Below, one piece after another: positions 42,342-51,710 of a DNA stretch of 64,000 bases; position 1 is the first letter of the stretch; the number at the start of each line of letters is the position of its first letter. Source of the DNA: Pantoea sp. CCBC3-3-1 (GTDB lineage: Bacteria > Pseudomonadota > Gammaproteobacteria > Enterobacterales > Enterobacteriaceae); the NCBI RefSeq assembly GCF_007981265.1, contig NZ_CP034363.1, positions 2,666,001 to 2,730,000 on the forward strand. Direction: 5' to 3'. The position numbers were made by a program, and so were the translations under genes. Under the pieces are notes generated by a model. It saw only the letters and a list, made by a program, of their open reading frames with translations. It did no database searches and was not told the origin of the DNA.

Positions 42342-43670
42342 ATGTCCATAGAAGATATTTATAAAGGGTTAGAAAGATCCTTGGATATTACATTGTCAAA
42401 GCGGCGACATAGCGAGTTAATGAAAGGAGGTATGGCTTTTGATTCACAAGAATCATTAAATGAAAGCTCCCTTAATACTGGTTTAATACGTTCTCAAAGT
42501 TTAGCTTCAGCACCAGATAGTTATGGTGTAAAGAACATAGTACGGCATAAATTTGGAAAGCATGGGCAACTACAAAAAAGCTTTGGCTGCCATCCGGATT
42601 TTGAAGATATCAATGGTACTGATGAGCTGCGTTACGGATATTCAGTCACACTTTTTATGGATATCATTGGTTCGACAAAGCTTGGCGTTATTTATACTCC
42701 AGAAGAAGTTTTTGGTATTAAAAATGATATTATCCGTTGCGCAATCGAAACTATAGATTCGTTCGATGGGCATGTTCATCGTATAATGGGTGATGCCGTT
42801 ATGGCGTTTTTCCGGAGCGAACGGAAAAAAGCTGACGGATTAATAATGGATAGCGGCATTGATGCTTTAAATTGTTCGGCGTTTTTAATAGAAATGATGG
42901 AGAAAGTTGTGTCACCTAAACTTTCGGACATTGGTGCTGAGAAAATTGGGATAAGGATTGGTATTGATTATGGTAAAGATGAAGATGTAATTTGGGGAAC
43001 CTATGGATATTTGGGTTCTCATGAGGTAACAGCAACATCTTATCACGTTGATGTCGCGGCAAAATTACAACAAAAAGCCCCAAAAAACTCAATCTTAGTT
43101 GGGGAGAATTTCGCAGAGCTTTTAGGATTCGACGATGATTTGTTAAAAGTGATGGAAAAAAATAAAAATGGCATCCCTGAGAAAAAAACCTTCGTCACAC
43201 CAAACTATATTACAATTGATGGTAAGCCTAAAAATTATAGGCAATTTTTAGTTGATCACAAATCTTATAATACTTATACCCCTATCAATTCTTATCCAGA
43301 ACATATGGAGTTGTCAGCCACGATAAAAAGGTCGGCTAAAGATCCATCTGATGACGAGTATTACAGATGTTCACGGAGTATAAAAAAAGGCGCAGGGGTT
43401 TCATTTAAAGTTAAATATTACGATATACATGAACGTGATCTTAAGTTTTTATTTAGGGTTGAAAATACAGGTGAGGAAGCCAGGGGGCATGATAACAACG
43501 GCAATCACGAATGTTACGTTGCTGCCAAATATCAAGGAAATGGAGTGTATTTTGCGAGCCACTGGGAAGACACTAAATTCAAAGGGATTCACCATATGTT
43601 TGTATCAGTATGGTCTGGTAATACCAGGTTAATGGGAGAAGAAAGATTTTCGATATTTATAACGGATTAA
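42342..43670 (+). CDS. Pycsar nucleotide cyclase (PycC-like) with AGS-C sensor domain
   Basis: A 442-residue protein. A class III adenylate/guanylate-cyclase catalytic domain occupies about 100-265, with metal aspartates D107 (FMDIIGSTKL) and D151 (IMGDAVMAFF). The C-terminal region (about 320-442; FKVKYY, FRVENTGEEA, HWEDTKFKGIHH) fits the AGS-C domain that accompanies defence cyclases. ATG 42342 has AAGG 6 nt upstream. Together with the TM gene it forms a Pycsar pair, expected to make cCMP or cUMP on infection. Base specificity cannot be read from sequence alone. Confidence 0.82.
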   Translation: MSIEDIYKGLERSLDITLSKRRHSELMKGGMAFDSQESLNESSLNTGLIRSQSLASAPDSYGVKNIVRHKFGKHGQLQKSFGCHPDFEDINGTDELRYGYSVTLFMDIIGSTKLGVIYTPEEVFGIKNDIIRCAIETIDSFDGHVHRIMGDAVMAFFRSERKKADGLIMDSGIDALNCSAFLIEMMEKVVSPKLSDIGAEKIGIRIGIDYGKDEDVIWGTYGYLGSHEVTATSYHVDVAAKLQQKAPKNSILVGENFAELLGFDDDLLKVMEKNKNGIPEKKTFVTPNYITIDGKPKNYRQFLVDHKSYNTYTPINSYPEHMELSATIKRSAKDPSDDEYYRCSRSIKKGAGVSFKVKYYDIHERDLKFLFRVENTGEEARGHDNNGNHECYVAAKYQGNGVYFASHWEDTKFKGIHHMFVSVWSGNTRLMGEERFSIFITD

Positions 43671-43700
43671 TTAATAAATAGAAATTGATTTCTAACATGC

Positions 43701-43718
43701 TTGCTTGTGCACGAGCAA
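43701..43718. promoter_or_regulatory. Dyad in the V promoter region
   Basis: TTGCT-T-GTGCAC-G-AGCAA is an 18-bp near-perfect palindrome, 47 bp before V, after the cargo. It may be the Ogr-type activator site that a late promoter needs here. It does not clearly match the published P2 Ogr consensus. Confidence 0.35.
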
Positions 43719-43764
43719 AATAAATTAGCATGAAAGTGCCGATTAATATTGGCACTCTCTCTTC

Positions 43765-44355
43765 ATGAACACACAAATCCCAGAAATCCTGCGCCTGCTG
43801 CGCAACCTGATCCGTATCGGCACCGTCTCCGCCGTCAACCTTGACGACGGGCTTTGCCGCGTGGATACCGGTAACAATACAACCAACTGGCTGCACTGGC
43901 TGACCGCCCGTGCCGGTCGTACCTGTTCATGGAATGCGCCTTCCGTCGGCGAGCAGGTGCTTGTTCTGTGCCTGGGCGGCGAGCTGGATACCGGCTTTAT
44001 TTTGCCGGGCGTGTTCTCTGACGAACATCCTGCCCCGTCGGCCTCGGCTGACGCGCTGCACTGGTCGTTTCCCGACGGCGCGGTAATTGAGTATGAACCT
44101 GCCAGCGGCGCGCTGAAGGCAATCGGCATCCAGACCGCCACCATACAGGCCGCCGTCAAAATCATGCTGGACTCGCCCGAAGTCGAATGCTCTGCACTGC
44201 TGAAAACCGCCACGCTGGAAGTCACCCAGGGCGGCACGATGAAAGGCGATATTCAGCACAGCGGCGGCGGCTTTACCTCTAACGGCGTGGTCGTGCACTC
44301 CCACAAACACGGCGGCGTGAAGTCCGGCGGCGACACGTCAGGAGGGCCGCAGTAA
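43765..44355 (+). CDS. V: Baseplate spike protein (P2 gpV-like)
   Basis: A 196-residue protein (P2 gpV 211) with an N-terminal OB-like region and a C-terminal beta-helix spike. The tail carries the HSHKHGGVKSG metal-binding motif, where histidines bind iron at the membrane-piercing tip. First gene of the baseplate operon V-W-J-I-H-G. Confidence 0.92.
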   Translation: MNTQIPEILRLLRNLIRIGTVSAVNLDDGLCRVDTGNNTTNWLHWLTARAGRTCSWNAPSVGEQVLVLCLGGELDTGFILPGVFSDEHPAPSASADALHWSFPDGAVIEYEPASGALKAIGIQTATIQAAVKIMLDSPEVECSALLKTATLEVTQGGTMKGDIQHSGGGFTSNGVVVHSHKHGGVKSGGDTSGGPQ

Positions 44356-44702
44356 TGACCGTGAAATACAGCGGTATGAGCCGCGACACCGGCGGGGCGG
44401 TGAATGATATCGATCATATCCGCCAGTCGGTACGCGACATTCTGCTGACGCCGGTCGGCACCCGGATAATGCGCCGCAGCTACGGCTCGCTGCTGTCCGC
44501 GCTCACTGACCAGCCGCAGAATGAATCGCTGCGCCTGCAAATTATGTCGGCCTGTTACGTGGCGATTTTGCAGTGGGAACCCCGCGTGAAGCTGACCGGC
44601 ATCTCTTACGAATCTGCGTTTGACGGCGGCATGGCGGTTGAACTCACCGGCACCCGCGCCGACAACGCGCAGGACTTTTCCCTGACCATTCCCGTGAGCT
44701 GA
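44355..44702 (+). CDS. W: Baseplate wedge protein W (gp25-like)
   Basis: A 115-residue protein, P2 gpW length, with the gp25/lysozyme-like pattern DIDHIRQSVRDILLTPVGTR and RRSYGS. It overlaps V by one base. Confidence 0.93.
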   Translation: MTVKYSGMSRDTGGAVNDIDHIRQSVRDILLTPVGTRIMRRSYGSLLSALTDQPQNESLRLQIMSACYVAILQWEPRVKLTGISYESAFDGGMAVELTGTRADNAQDFSLTIPVS

Positions 44703-44703
44703 T

Positions 44704-45612
44704 ATGGCAACTATCGACCTGAGCCAGCTACCCGCGCCCGACGTGGTGGAAGTGCTGGACTATGAAACCCTTCTCGCTGAACGCAAAGCCACGCTGATTT
44801 CGCTCTATCCGGCGGAGCAGCAGGAGGCCATCGCCCGCACGCTGGCGCTGGAATCGGAGCCGGTGGTCAAGCTGCTGGAAGAAAACGCGTACCGCGAGGT
44901 TATCCTGCGCCAGCGCATCAACGAGGCGGCTAAGGCCGTGATGGTGGCGTATGCCCTGGCGGATGATTTGGACCAGCTCGGCGCAAACAATGGCGTTACC
45001 CGCCTGACGCTGACGGCCGCTGATGAAACCACGCTCCCGCCGACCGCCGCCGTGATGGAAAGCGACGACGATTTTCGCGTGCGTATCGCCGCCGCCTTTG
45101 AGGGGCTGAGCGTGGCCGGGCCGTCGGGCGCTTACGAGTACCACGCGAAAAGTGCCGACGGCCGCGTGTCGGATGCGTCCGCGATCAGCCCGTCGCCCGC
45201 GTGCGTGACCATCACCGTGCTGTCGCGGGAGGGAAACGGCGTGGCGACCGCCGACCTGCTGGCCGTGGTGGATAAAGCCCTAAATGATGAGGACGTGCGC
45301 CCGGTAGCTGACCGGGTCACGGTGCAGTCGGCCGCCATCGTGGATTATGCCGTGGACGCCGTGCTGTATCTCTATCCGGGGCCGGAAGCCGAGCCGATAC
45401 GCGCCGCCGCTGAGGCAAAGCTTACCGCGTTCGTCAGCGCCCAGGCGCGGCTTGGCCGGGACATCCGCAAGTCGGCTTTATACGCTGCGCTTCACGTTGA
45501 GGGCGTCCAGCGGGTTGAGCTGACCGAACCCGCCGCCGACGTGGTGCTGGATAAAACGCAGGCCGCGTACTGCACCGGCTGGGCGATTACGGTCGGGGGT
45601 TCGGATGAATGA
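44704..45612 (+). CDS. J: Baseplate assembly protein J
   Basis: A 302-residue gp6-like baseplate wedge protein (P2 gpJ 302). Opens MATIDLSQLPAPDVVEVLDYE; contains the GASGAYEYHAKSADGRV-like family block (here GPSGAYEYHAKSADGRV). Confidence 0.94.
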   Translation: MATIDLSQLPAPDVVEVLDYETLLAERKATLISLYPAEQQEAIARTLALESEPVVKLLEENAYREVILRQRINEAAKAVMVAYALADDLDQLGANNGVTRLTLTAADETTLPPTAAVMESDDDFRVRIAAAFEGLSVAGPSGAYEYHAKSADGRVSDASAISPSPACVTITVLSREGNGVATADLLAVVDKALNDEDVRPVADRVTVQSAAIVDYAVDAVLYLYPGPEAEPIRAAAEAKLTAFVSAQARLGRDIRKSALYAALHVEGVQRVELTEPAADVVLDKTQAAYCTGWAITVGGSDE

Positions 45613-46213
45613 TCGCCTGCTGCCGGTCGGCTCGTCGGCGCTGGAAGTTGCCGCCGCTGAAGCCTGCGCGAAGATTGAAGCCATTCCGGCACCGCTACGT
45701 CGGTTATGGAACCCGGACACCTGCCCCGTTGAGCTGCTGCCGTATCTTGCCTGGGCGTGGTCGGTTGACCGCTGGGACACCGGCTGGAGCGAGTCAACAA
45801 AACGCGCCGTCGTCAGCGCCTCGCAGTACGTGCATAAGCACAAAGGCACGCTCGGCTCAATCCGTCGCGTGGTGGAGCCGCTCGGCTATCTGATCCGCAT
45901 CGTTGAGTGGTGGAAGACCGGCGGCGAGCCGGGCACGTTCCGGCTGGACGTGGGCGTGCTGGATACCGGCATTACCGAGGAAATGTATAACGAGCTGGAG
46001 CGCCTGATTGCCGACGCGAAGCCGTGCAGCCGCCACCTTATCGGGCTGTCGGTTAACCTAGACGCCAGCGGCGCGCTGCCGGTTGCCGCCGCCTGCTACA
46101 GCGGCGACGAGCTGACGGTTTACCCCTATACCCCTGAACTTATCAGCGTCGGCGGGCCGGGCTATACCGGCGCGGCGGTGCATCTTATTGACCTGACGGA
46201 AGTAAGCACATGA
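45605..46213 (+). CDS. I: Tail protein I (baseplate, fibre attachment)
   Basis: A 202-residue protein of the gpI family (P2 176). The block CPVELLPYLAWAWSVDRWD and the later GTLGSIRRVVEPLGY are typical. It overlaps J by 8 nt and H by 4 nt. Confidence 0.93.
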   Translation: MNDRLLPVGSSALEVAAAEACAKIEAIPAPLRRLWNPDTCPVELLPYLAWAWSVDRWDTGWSESTKRAVVSASQYVHKHKGTLGSIRRVVEPLGYLIRIVEWWKTGGEPGTFRLDVGVLDTGITEEMYNELERLIADAKPCSRHLIGLSVNLDASGALPVAAACYSGDELTVYPYTPELISVGGPGYTGAAVHLIDLTEVST

Positions 46214-47274
46214 CGACGAAATATTTTGCCCTGCTGACCAGCCAGGGCGCGGCAAAGCTTGCCAATGCCGCCGCGCTGGGAACGAAAGTCCAGATTACCG
46301 AAATGGCCGTGGGCGACGGAGGCGGCACGTTGCCCACGCCGGACGCGGTGCAGACAAAGCTTATCAACGAAAAGCGCCGGGCCTCGCTCAACGCGCTGTC
46401 GGTGGATGCGGCCAACAGCAGCCAGATCATCGCCGAGCAGATTATCCCCGAAAGTGAGGGCGGCTTTTGGATCCGGGAAATTGGCCTGTTTGACGCCGAC
46501 GGCGTGCTGATTGCCGTGGCCAACTGCGCGGAAACCTACAAGCCGCAGCTCGCCGAGGGCAGCGGCCGTACGCAGACCGTGCGCATGATTTTAATCGTCA
46601 ACAGCACAAGCGTCGTAACATTGAAAATCGATCCGTCCGTGGTGCTGGCAACGCGGCAGTATGTCGATAACGCGGTGATTGAGGTGAAGGCTTACGCCGA
46701 CAGGGCGCTGGCCGCGCACGTTGCCGCCGCCAATCCCCATAAGCAGTACCTGCAGGCGGCCAACGCGCTGGCGGAAATTAAGGACGCCGGACTGGGTTCG
46801 AAAGCGCTTGCCGCGCTGGGGCTGGGCGATGGTTCATCCGTGCCGGTTGGCGTGCCGCTGCCTTACCCGACCGCAACCGCGCCGGACGGCTGGCTGAAGT
46901 GCAACGGCGCATCGTTCAGCGCCACCGCTTACCCGCTGCTGGCGAAGGTGTATCCGTCGCTGAAGCTGCCTGACCTGCGCGGCGAGTTTATCCGTGGCTG
47001 GGACGACGGGCGCGGCGTGGACTCCGGGCGGTCTGTCCAGACTTTGCAGTTAGATGCTATGGGCGTGGGTTACGCGTCAAACGGCCTGACGGTTAAAAAT
47101 ATTCTGGTACTTACCAGCAGAGCATCCCAAAGCTCTGACGCCATTGACGGTATTGCTGCTGGAAATAACTTTTCGGACGGAACCGCAACGTCAACGACGC
47201 GTCTTGGTATCCGTTCTGCTGCTGAAACCCGTCCGCGAAACATCGCCTTTAACTACATTGTGAGGGCCGCATAA
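46210..47274 (+). CDS. H: Tail fibre protein (P2 gpH-like), short version
   Basis: A 354-residue fibre, against 669 in P2. The N-terminal attachment region is conserved (KYFALLTSQGAAKLANAAAL, ESEGGFWIREIGLFD). A short repeat/linker is followed by a tail-collar domain (VPLPYPTATAPDGWLKCNG, LRGEFIRGWDDGRG), and the tip ends AETRPRNIAFNYIVRA. The shaft is largely missing, which is common in Erwinia/Pantoea-type phages; receptor choice should depend on the C-terminal 80 residues. Confidence 0.9.
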   Translation: MTTKYFALLTSQGAAKLANAAALGTKVQITEMAVGDGGGTLPTPDAVQTKLINEKRRASLNALSVDAANSSQIIAEQIIPESEGGFWIREIGLFDADGVLIAVANCAETYKPQLAEGSGRTQTVRMILIVNSTSVVTLKIDPSVVLATRQYVDNAVIEVKAYADRALAAHVAAANPHKQYLQAANALAEIKDAGLGSKALAALGLGDGSSVPVGVPLPYPTATAPDGWLKCNGASFSATAYPLLAKVYPSLKLPDLRGEFIRGWDDGRGVDSGRSVQTLQLDAMGVGYASNGLTVKNILVLTSRASQSSDAIDGIAAGNNFSDGTATSTTRLGIRSAAETRPRNIAFNYIVRAA

Positions 47275-47864
47275 TGGCAAAGATTACCCTGGATAAAAAC
47301 GGGCTGGCGAAGGCTTCCGGCTCACTGACGGTTCATAATTTTGACGGCCTGACCGGTGAATTCACTGGCACAACGGACGAATATTTACCGCAGGGCGTGG
47401 GCATTCCGGCTAATGCCTGTAGCACCGCGCCGCCCGCAGCCGGTGCCGGATTTGTAGCGATTTACCGCGACGGCGGTTGGCAGAGCATGGCCGATCATCG
47501 TGGCGAAACGGTGTATTCCACTACGGACGGCTCGGCTACAGAAATCGCCGCGCCGGGCGACTATCCGGCAGGCACCACCACGCAGGCACCGGCAACCGAC
47601 TATGACCAGTGGGACGGGAAAGAATGGGTAACGGATACGGACGCGCAGCAGGCCGCAGCCGTACGGGCGGCAGAGGCTGAAAAAGCCGCACGTATCGCAG
47701 AAGCCAACAGCATAACGCAGGCATGGCAGACGCAGCTGAGGCTCGACATTATCACCGATGTGGATAAGGCTTCGCTGACTGCCTGGATGAAGTACGTGCA
47801 GGAGGTACAGGCTTTAAATATTTCCTTATCTTGCTCTTTTTCCTGGCCAGCAAAACCCCATTAA
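47274..47864 (+). CDS. G: Tail fibre assembly protein (P2 gpG-like)
   Basis: A 196-residue chaperone for the fibre. The N-terminal part (FDGLTGEFTGTTDEYLPQGVGIPANACSTAPP in pattern) and the C-terminal helix (QLRLDIITDVDKASLTAWMKYVQEV) are typical. It overlaps the H stop by one base and is followed by a strong terminator, then by the ApeA cargo gene. Confidence 0.9.
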   Translation: MAKITLDKNGLAKASGSLTVHNFDGLTGEFTGTTDEYLPQGVGIPANACSTAPPAAGAGFVAIYRDGGWQSMADHRGETVYSTTDGSATEIAAPGDYPAGTTTQAPATDYDQWDGKEWVTDTDAQQAAAVRAAEAEKAARIAEANSITQAWQTQLRLDIITDVDKASLTAWMKYVQEVQALNISLSCSFSWPAKPH

Positions 47865-47866
47865 AT

Positions 47867-47893
47867 AAAAGCCCGTATCTACGGGCTTTTATT
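47867..47893 (+). terminator. Terminator after G
   Basis: AAAAGCCCGT (47867-47876) and ACGGGCTTTT (47881-47890) form a 10-bp stem with a 4-nt loop and U run. It closes the baseplate operon. Confidence 0.9.
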
Positions 47894-47935
47894 ATTGGTG
47901 AATGTTTTTTAAAGCAATAATTGTAAAATTTATTT

Positions 47936-49264
47936 TTATCTAGGTATCTCTTTATCCATGTATGTATGTATAAGCTCCAAGCTGATTTCAAGTTGACGAA
48001 AAAGATGTGCCGTTACAATAAGCCTTAATATATCACCTATGCGAATATATTCCTGAGTTGTTAATTTATTCATAAGGACTTTAGGTCGACCTATGTGGGC
48101 AAGTTCGTTTCTCAAGGTGGCGATATTATCACCAATTGAATCGCTGTTATACTTTGAAAAAATCCCACAAAAGAACGAGCGCATTCTACTTGAAGCATAT
48201 TCATTAAAAGGTTTTTCATATTTTTCTTTTGGCACTCCACCTAATGATTTGTTTATATCCTCGATTAAAGTTGCATAAAGAATGATATCCCCATAGGCTT
48301 CATTTAATGTTCTCATTCCCGTTTCGTATCGATATGAAATAGAGAGTACCTTATAAGCGTCTGCTATCTCAAACCATTTCCCTAGCGTTGTTTCAAAATT
48401 AATCTCTCTTAGATTTAAAGGGGTGTAAAAATGGCTCACGTTTTCCTGAGCTAATTCAAAGGTTCGTTGCTCTAACCCTAGCCCAAATAGTACAGAGCAC
48501 GATTTTATTTTTTCATCAAGAAATTTTAAGATAATCTCCTCTGGGAAAATTGGCTTAGCAATCAAAATACTAAAAAGCGATGTTACTTTAATTACCCCAA
48601 GAATGATATCATTGGTTGTTACATCGCTTTCTTTAGATAGTCTAAAGAAAAACTCAAGCGTTTTTCGAAGCAAAAATGAAGCTTGTGGATATTTCTCGCG
48701 GATACTATCAAAGTGATATTTAAACTCATTCAGTGCGTCATCGTCCTTTGAGTGAATTAAGTTACTTAAATTTTTATCAGCTCGCAAAAAAGTTGCTTTA
48801 TTTCTAATTTGTACTTCCCACCCATGACTTTCAGCTTTCCCGGTTATTTCTTCTTTAAACTCATATTGGTGCAAGAAATTTTGAGGGTGCATGAATTCTT
48901 GCATTCCATTGAAATTAAAATCACAGTATTCAATTAAGTCTAATTCTTCTGTAAAATCGCCAAATATTGCGTAGGGGAAACTATGTGTACCTGTTCTTAT
49001 AAAAAATTCCCCAACATAGTTTGTCCCTGAGGATAAATTGAATGGACCGATCAGCGTACATAGCTTACCGTTACTTAATATCCCAAAAAGACGTTCACAT
49101 TCTTGCGGTGATTTTTCATTTGATAAAGAGTATTCAAGCTTCAATCCTGTATAAGGTGTGTATTTTATGACGCCTGGAAATCGACCTTCCTTTGTGTTCT
49201 TGTCTGGGAAGAATTCACCGAAAAACTCATAATCTCCAAGTAAATTAATTCTATCTGTTGACAT
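47936..49264 (-). CDS. ApeA-like HEPN anti-phage protein
   Basis: A 442-residue protein. The N-terminal domain (about 8-140: LGDYEFFGEFFPDKNTKEG..., GILSNGKLCTLIG) follows the ApeA N-terminal pattern. The C-terminal part (about 290-435) is helical and carries a HEPN R-X4-H motif, RNELAH with R385 and H390, the RNase centre of this superfamily. ApeA proteins block phage growth, probably by cutting RNA. ATG 49264 is chosen for its GGAG spacing; the frame is open 18 codons further. It is AT-rich, reads against the tail genes and sits at the G-FI position, where P2 carries Z/fun. Confidence 0.78.
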   Translation of the reverse strand: MSTDRINLLGDYEFFGEFFPDKNTKEGRFPGVIKYTPYTGLKLEYSLSNEKSPQECERLFGILSNGKLCTLIGPFNLSSGTNYVGEFFIRTGTHSFPYAIFGDFTEELDLIEYCDFNFNGMQEFMHPQNFLHQYEFKEEITGKAESHGWEVQIRNKATFLRADKNLSNLIHSKDDDALNEFKYHFDSIREKYPQASFLLRKTLEFFFRLSKESDVTTNDIILGVIKVTSLFSILIAKPIFPEEIILKFLDEKIKSCSVLFGLGLEQRTFELAQENVSHFYTPLNLREINFETTLGKWFEIADAYKVLSISYRYETGMRTLNEAYGDIILYATLIEDINKSLGGVPKEKYEKPFNEYASSRMRSFFCGIFSKYNSDSIGDNIATLRNELAHIGRPKVLMNKLTTQEYIRIGDILRLIVTAHLFRQLEISLELIHTYMDKEIPR

Positions 49265-49530
49265 TTTAACTCCATGTGTAGGTTGGATTTTATACGGTGG
49301 GGTTAGGGTAATCTTCAATTGTAGCTATGCGGAATACAGGAGTGAAATATACTAATTTTTTACACGGATAAGCTGACGCAGCTATAGATATTAAACTGGT
49401 GGGAAGTTGATTGCACTAGATACTTCAAACCGTATGATTATTTTTGTTCATCCATCAGCAAATTTCTATTGCATGCACCATTAAGTCTGACCTGACAATC
49501 TGAGCGCACCCATTTAACGGAGTGCATCAG

Positions 49531-50700
49531 ATGTCTGATTATCATCACGGTGTCCGCGTCGTCGAAATCAACGACGGCACGCGCACCATTTCCACCGTCT
49601 CCACGGCGATTGTCGGGCTGGTCTGTACCGCCGCCGACGCCAATGCGACGACGTTCCCTCTGAACACGCCGGTACTGTTAACCAACGTGCAGGCCGGTAT
49701 CGCCAAAGCCGGTAAAAAAGGCACGCTGGCCGCGTCCCTGCAGGCGATTGCCGACCAGTCAAAGCCCGTTACCGTCGTGGTGCGCGTGGCCGAAGGCGCG
49801 ACCGAAGCGGAAACCATTTCCAATATCATCGGCACCACCGATGAGAACGGCCAGTACACCGGCATGAAGGCGCTGTTAAGCGCGCAGACCCAGCTTGACG
49901 TCAAGCCGCGCATTCTCGGCGTGCCGGGCCTCGACTCGCCGGAGGTGGCGACCGCACTTGCCAGCATTGCGCAGCAGCTGCGCGCCTTCTGCTACGTCTC
50001 CGCCTGGAACTGTAAAACCGTCTCTGACGCGCGCAAATACCGCGAGAACTTCAGCCAGCGCGAAATCATGGTTATCTGGCCGGATTTCATTGCCTGGAAC
50101 ACCACGGCCAACGCGTCTGAAACCGCGTACGCCACGGCGCGGGCGCTGGGCCTGCGCGCCAGAATCGACAACGACACCGGCTGGCACAAAACGCTTTCTA
50201 ACGTCGGCGTGAACGGCGTCACCGGGATTTCTGCGGGCGTCTTCTGGGACCTGCAGCAGACCGGCACCGACGCCGATCTGCTGAATGAGGCCTGCGTGAC
50301 CACGCTTATCCGCAAGGACGGCTTTCGCTTCTGGGGAAACCGCACCTGCAGCGACGATCCGCTGTTTGCCTTTGAGAACTACACCCGCACCGCGCAGGTG
50401 CTGGCCGACACGATGGCCGAGGCGCATATGTGGGCCAACGATAAGCCGCTGACGCCGGTACTGGTGCGCGAGATTATCGCGGGCATCAACGCCAAGTTCC
50501 GCGAGCTGGTCAACGCCGGTTATCTGCTGGGCGCATCGTGCTGGTATGACGAGGCGGCCAACGACAAGGACACGCTGAAGGCGGGCAAGCTGTCGATTGA
50601 CTACGACTACACGCCGGTGCCGCCGCTGGAAGATTTAACCCTGCGCCAGCGCATCACCGACAAATATCTGGCGAACTTCGCCGCATCCGTAAACAGCTGA
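49531..50700 (+). CDS. FI: Tail sheath protein (P2 gpFI-like)
   Basis: A 389-residue contractile sheath subunit (P2 gpFI 396). Opens MSDYHHGVRVVEINDGTR, with conserved NPVLREIIAGIN-type helix (here PVLVREIIAGINAKFREL) and the C-terminal TDKYLANFAASV. GGAG lies 8 nt before ATG 49531; GTG 49522 is in frame but less well placed. Confidence 0.95.
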   Translation: MSDYHHGVRVVEINDGTRTISTVSTAIVGLVCTAADANATTFPLNTPVLLTNVQAGIAKAGKKGTLAASLQAIADQSKPVTVVVRVAEGATEAETISNIIGTTDENGQYTGMKALLSAQTQLDVKPRILGVPGLDSPEVATALASIAQQLRAFCYVSAWNCKTVSDARKYRENFSQREIMVIWPDFIAWNTTANASETAYATARALGLRARIDNDTGWHKTLSNVGVNGVTGISAGVFWDLQQTGTDADLLNEACVTTLIRKDGFRFWGNRTCSDDPLFAFENYTRTAQVLADTMAEAHMWANDKPLTPVLVREIIAGINAKFRELVNAGYLLGASCWYDEAANDKDTLKAGKLSIDYDYTPVPPLEDLTLRQRITDKYLANFAASVNS

Positions 50701-50712
50701 GGAGCCGGATAA

Positions 50713-51222
50713 ATGGCACTGCCACGAAAACTCAAGGGGATGAACCTCTTTAACGACGCCAACAGCTATCAGGGCGTCGTCACCAGCGTCACGCTGCCGA
50801 AGCTGAGCCGCAAGCTTGACCCGTTCCGGGGCGGCGGCATGAGCGGCGCGGCGCATATCGATATGGGCCTGGACGACGACGCGCTGGATATGGAATGGAG
50901 CATCGGCGGTATCGACGAGCTGGTGCTGACGCAGTGGGGCGCGACGTCCGTACCGCTGCGCTTTACCGGCTCGTACCAGCGCGACGATACCGGCGAGGAA
51001 ATCCCGGTAGAGATTGAGGTGCGCGGCAAGCACCAGGCGTTTGATTTTGGCGAGGCCAAACAGGGCGAGGACACGGAAACCAAAATCACCACCAAATGCA
51101 CCTATTACAAGATGGCCTTTAACGGCAAGGAGCTGATCGAAATCGACACCATCAACATGGTGGAGAAGGTCAACGGCACCGACCGTCTGGAGCAGCGCCG
51201 CAAGAATATCGGCCTCGTTTAA
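50713..51222 (+). CDS. FII: Tail tube protein (P2 gpFII-like)
   Basis: A 169-residue tube protein (P2 gpFII 172) beginning MALPRKLKGMNLFNDANSYQ, 12 nt after FI with GGAG upstream. It forms the inner tube that the sheath drives through the envelope. Confidence 0.95.
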   Translation: MALPRKLKGMNLFNDANSYQGVVTSVTLPKLSRKLDPFRGGGMSGAAHIDMGLDDDALDMEWSIGGIDELVLTQWGATSVPLRFTGSYQRDDTGEEIPVEIEVRGKHQAFDFGEAKQGEDTETKITTKCTYYKMAFNGKELIEIDTINMVEKVNGTDRLEQRRKNIGLV

Positions 51223-51276
51223 CTGACCGCCAGCGCCCGGCGCTGGCCTTATCCCCCTTTTGCAGAGAGAACAATC

Positions 51277-51555
51277 ATGGAAAACAAAGAAAACGTCGTT
51301 ACCCTGGAAACCCCGATGATGCGCGGCGAGCAGGCAATCAGTACCGTTGAGGTGATTAAGCCCAACTCCGGCGCGCTGCGCGGCACCCGCCTTGCCGACC
51401 TTGCAGGCTCGGACGTGGACGCGCTGATTACCGTGCTGCCGCGCATCACCCTGCCCGCGCTGACAAAAGCGGAATGCCTGAACCTCGACCCGGCCGACCT
51501 GATTGCGCTGGCCGGTAAGGTGATCGGTTTTTTGTCGCCGAAGTCGGACGCGTAA
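51277..51555 (+). CDS. E: Tail protein E (tape-measure chaperone, short form)
   Basis: A 92-residue protein (P2 gpE 91) that, with the frameshifted E+E' form, assists tape-measure assembly. The frame includes the slippery T-TTT-TTG at 51528-51534. Confidence 0.9.
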   Translation: MENKENVVTLETPMMRGEQAISTVEVIKPNSGALRGTRLADLAGSDVDALITVLPRITLPALTKAECLNLDPADLIALAGKVIGFLSPKSDA

Positions 51556-51710
51556 GCTGGCCCAGAGCGCTGACCGTTAACGACCTGATGGCGGACATTG
51601 CGACGGTGTTTCACTGGCCGCCGTCTGAAATGTACGCCATGCCGCTGGCCGAGCTTATCGACTGGCGGCACAAGGCCATCATTCGCAGCGGAGTAAAAAC
51701 CGATGAATAA
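51277..51710 (+). CDS. Tail protein E+E' made by -1 frameshift
   Basis: At T TTT TTG (51528-51534) a -1 slip extends the product through SWPRALTVNDLMADIATVFHW... in pattern to TAA 51708-51710, giving about 144 residues. P2 uses the same heptamer for E+E', and many long-tailed phages conserve the same logic (lambda G/GT). The extension stays open across the E stop and reaches the T start, so it is real coding. Confidence 0.88.
51528..51534 (+). promoter_or_regulatory. Programmed -1 ribosomal frameshift site
   Basis: T TTT TTG heptamer in the E frame (GGT TTT TTG), the same motif as in P2. Confidence 0.88.
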
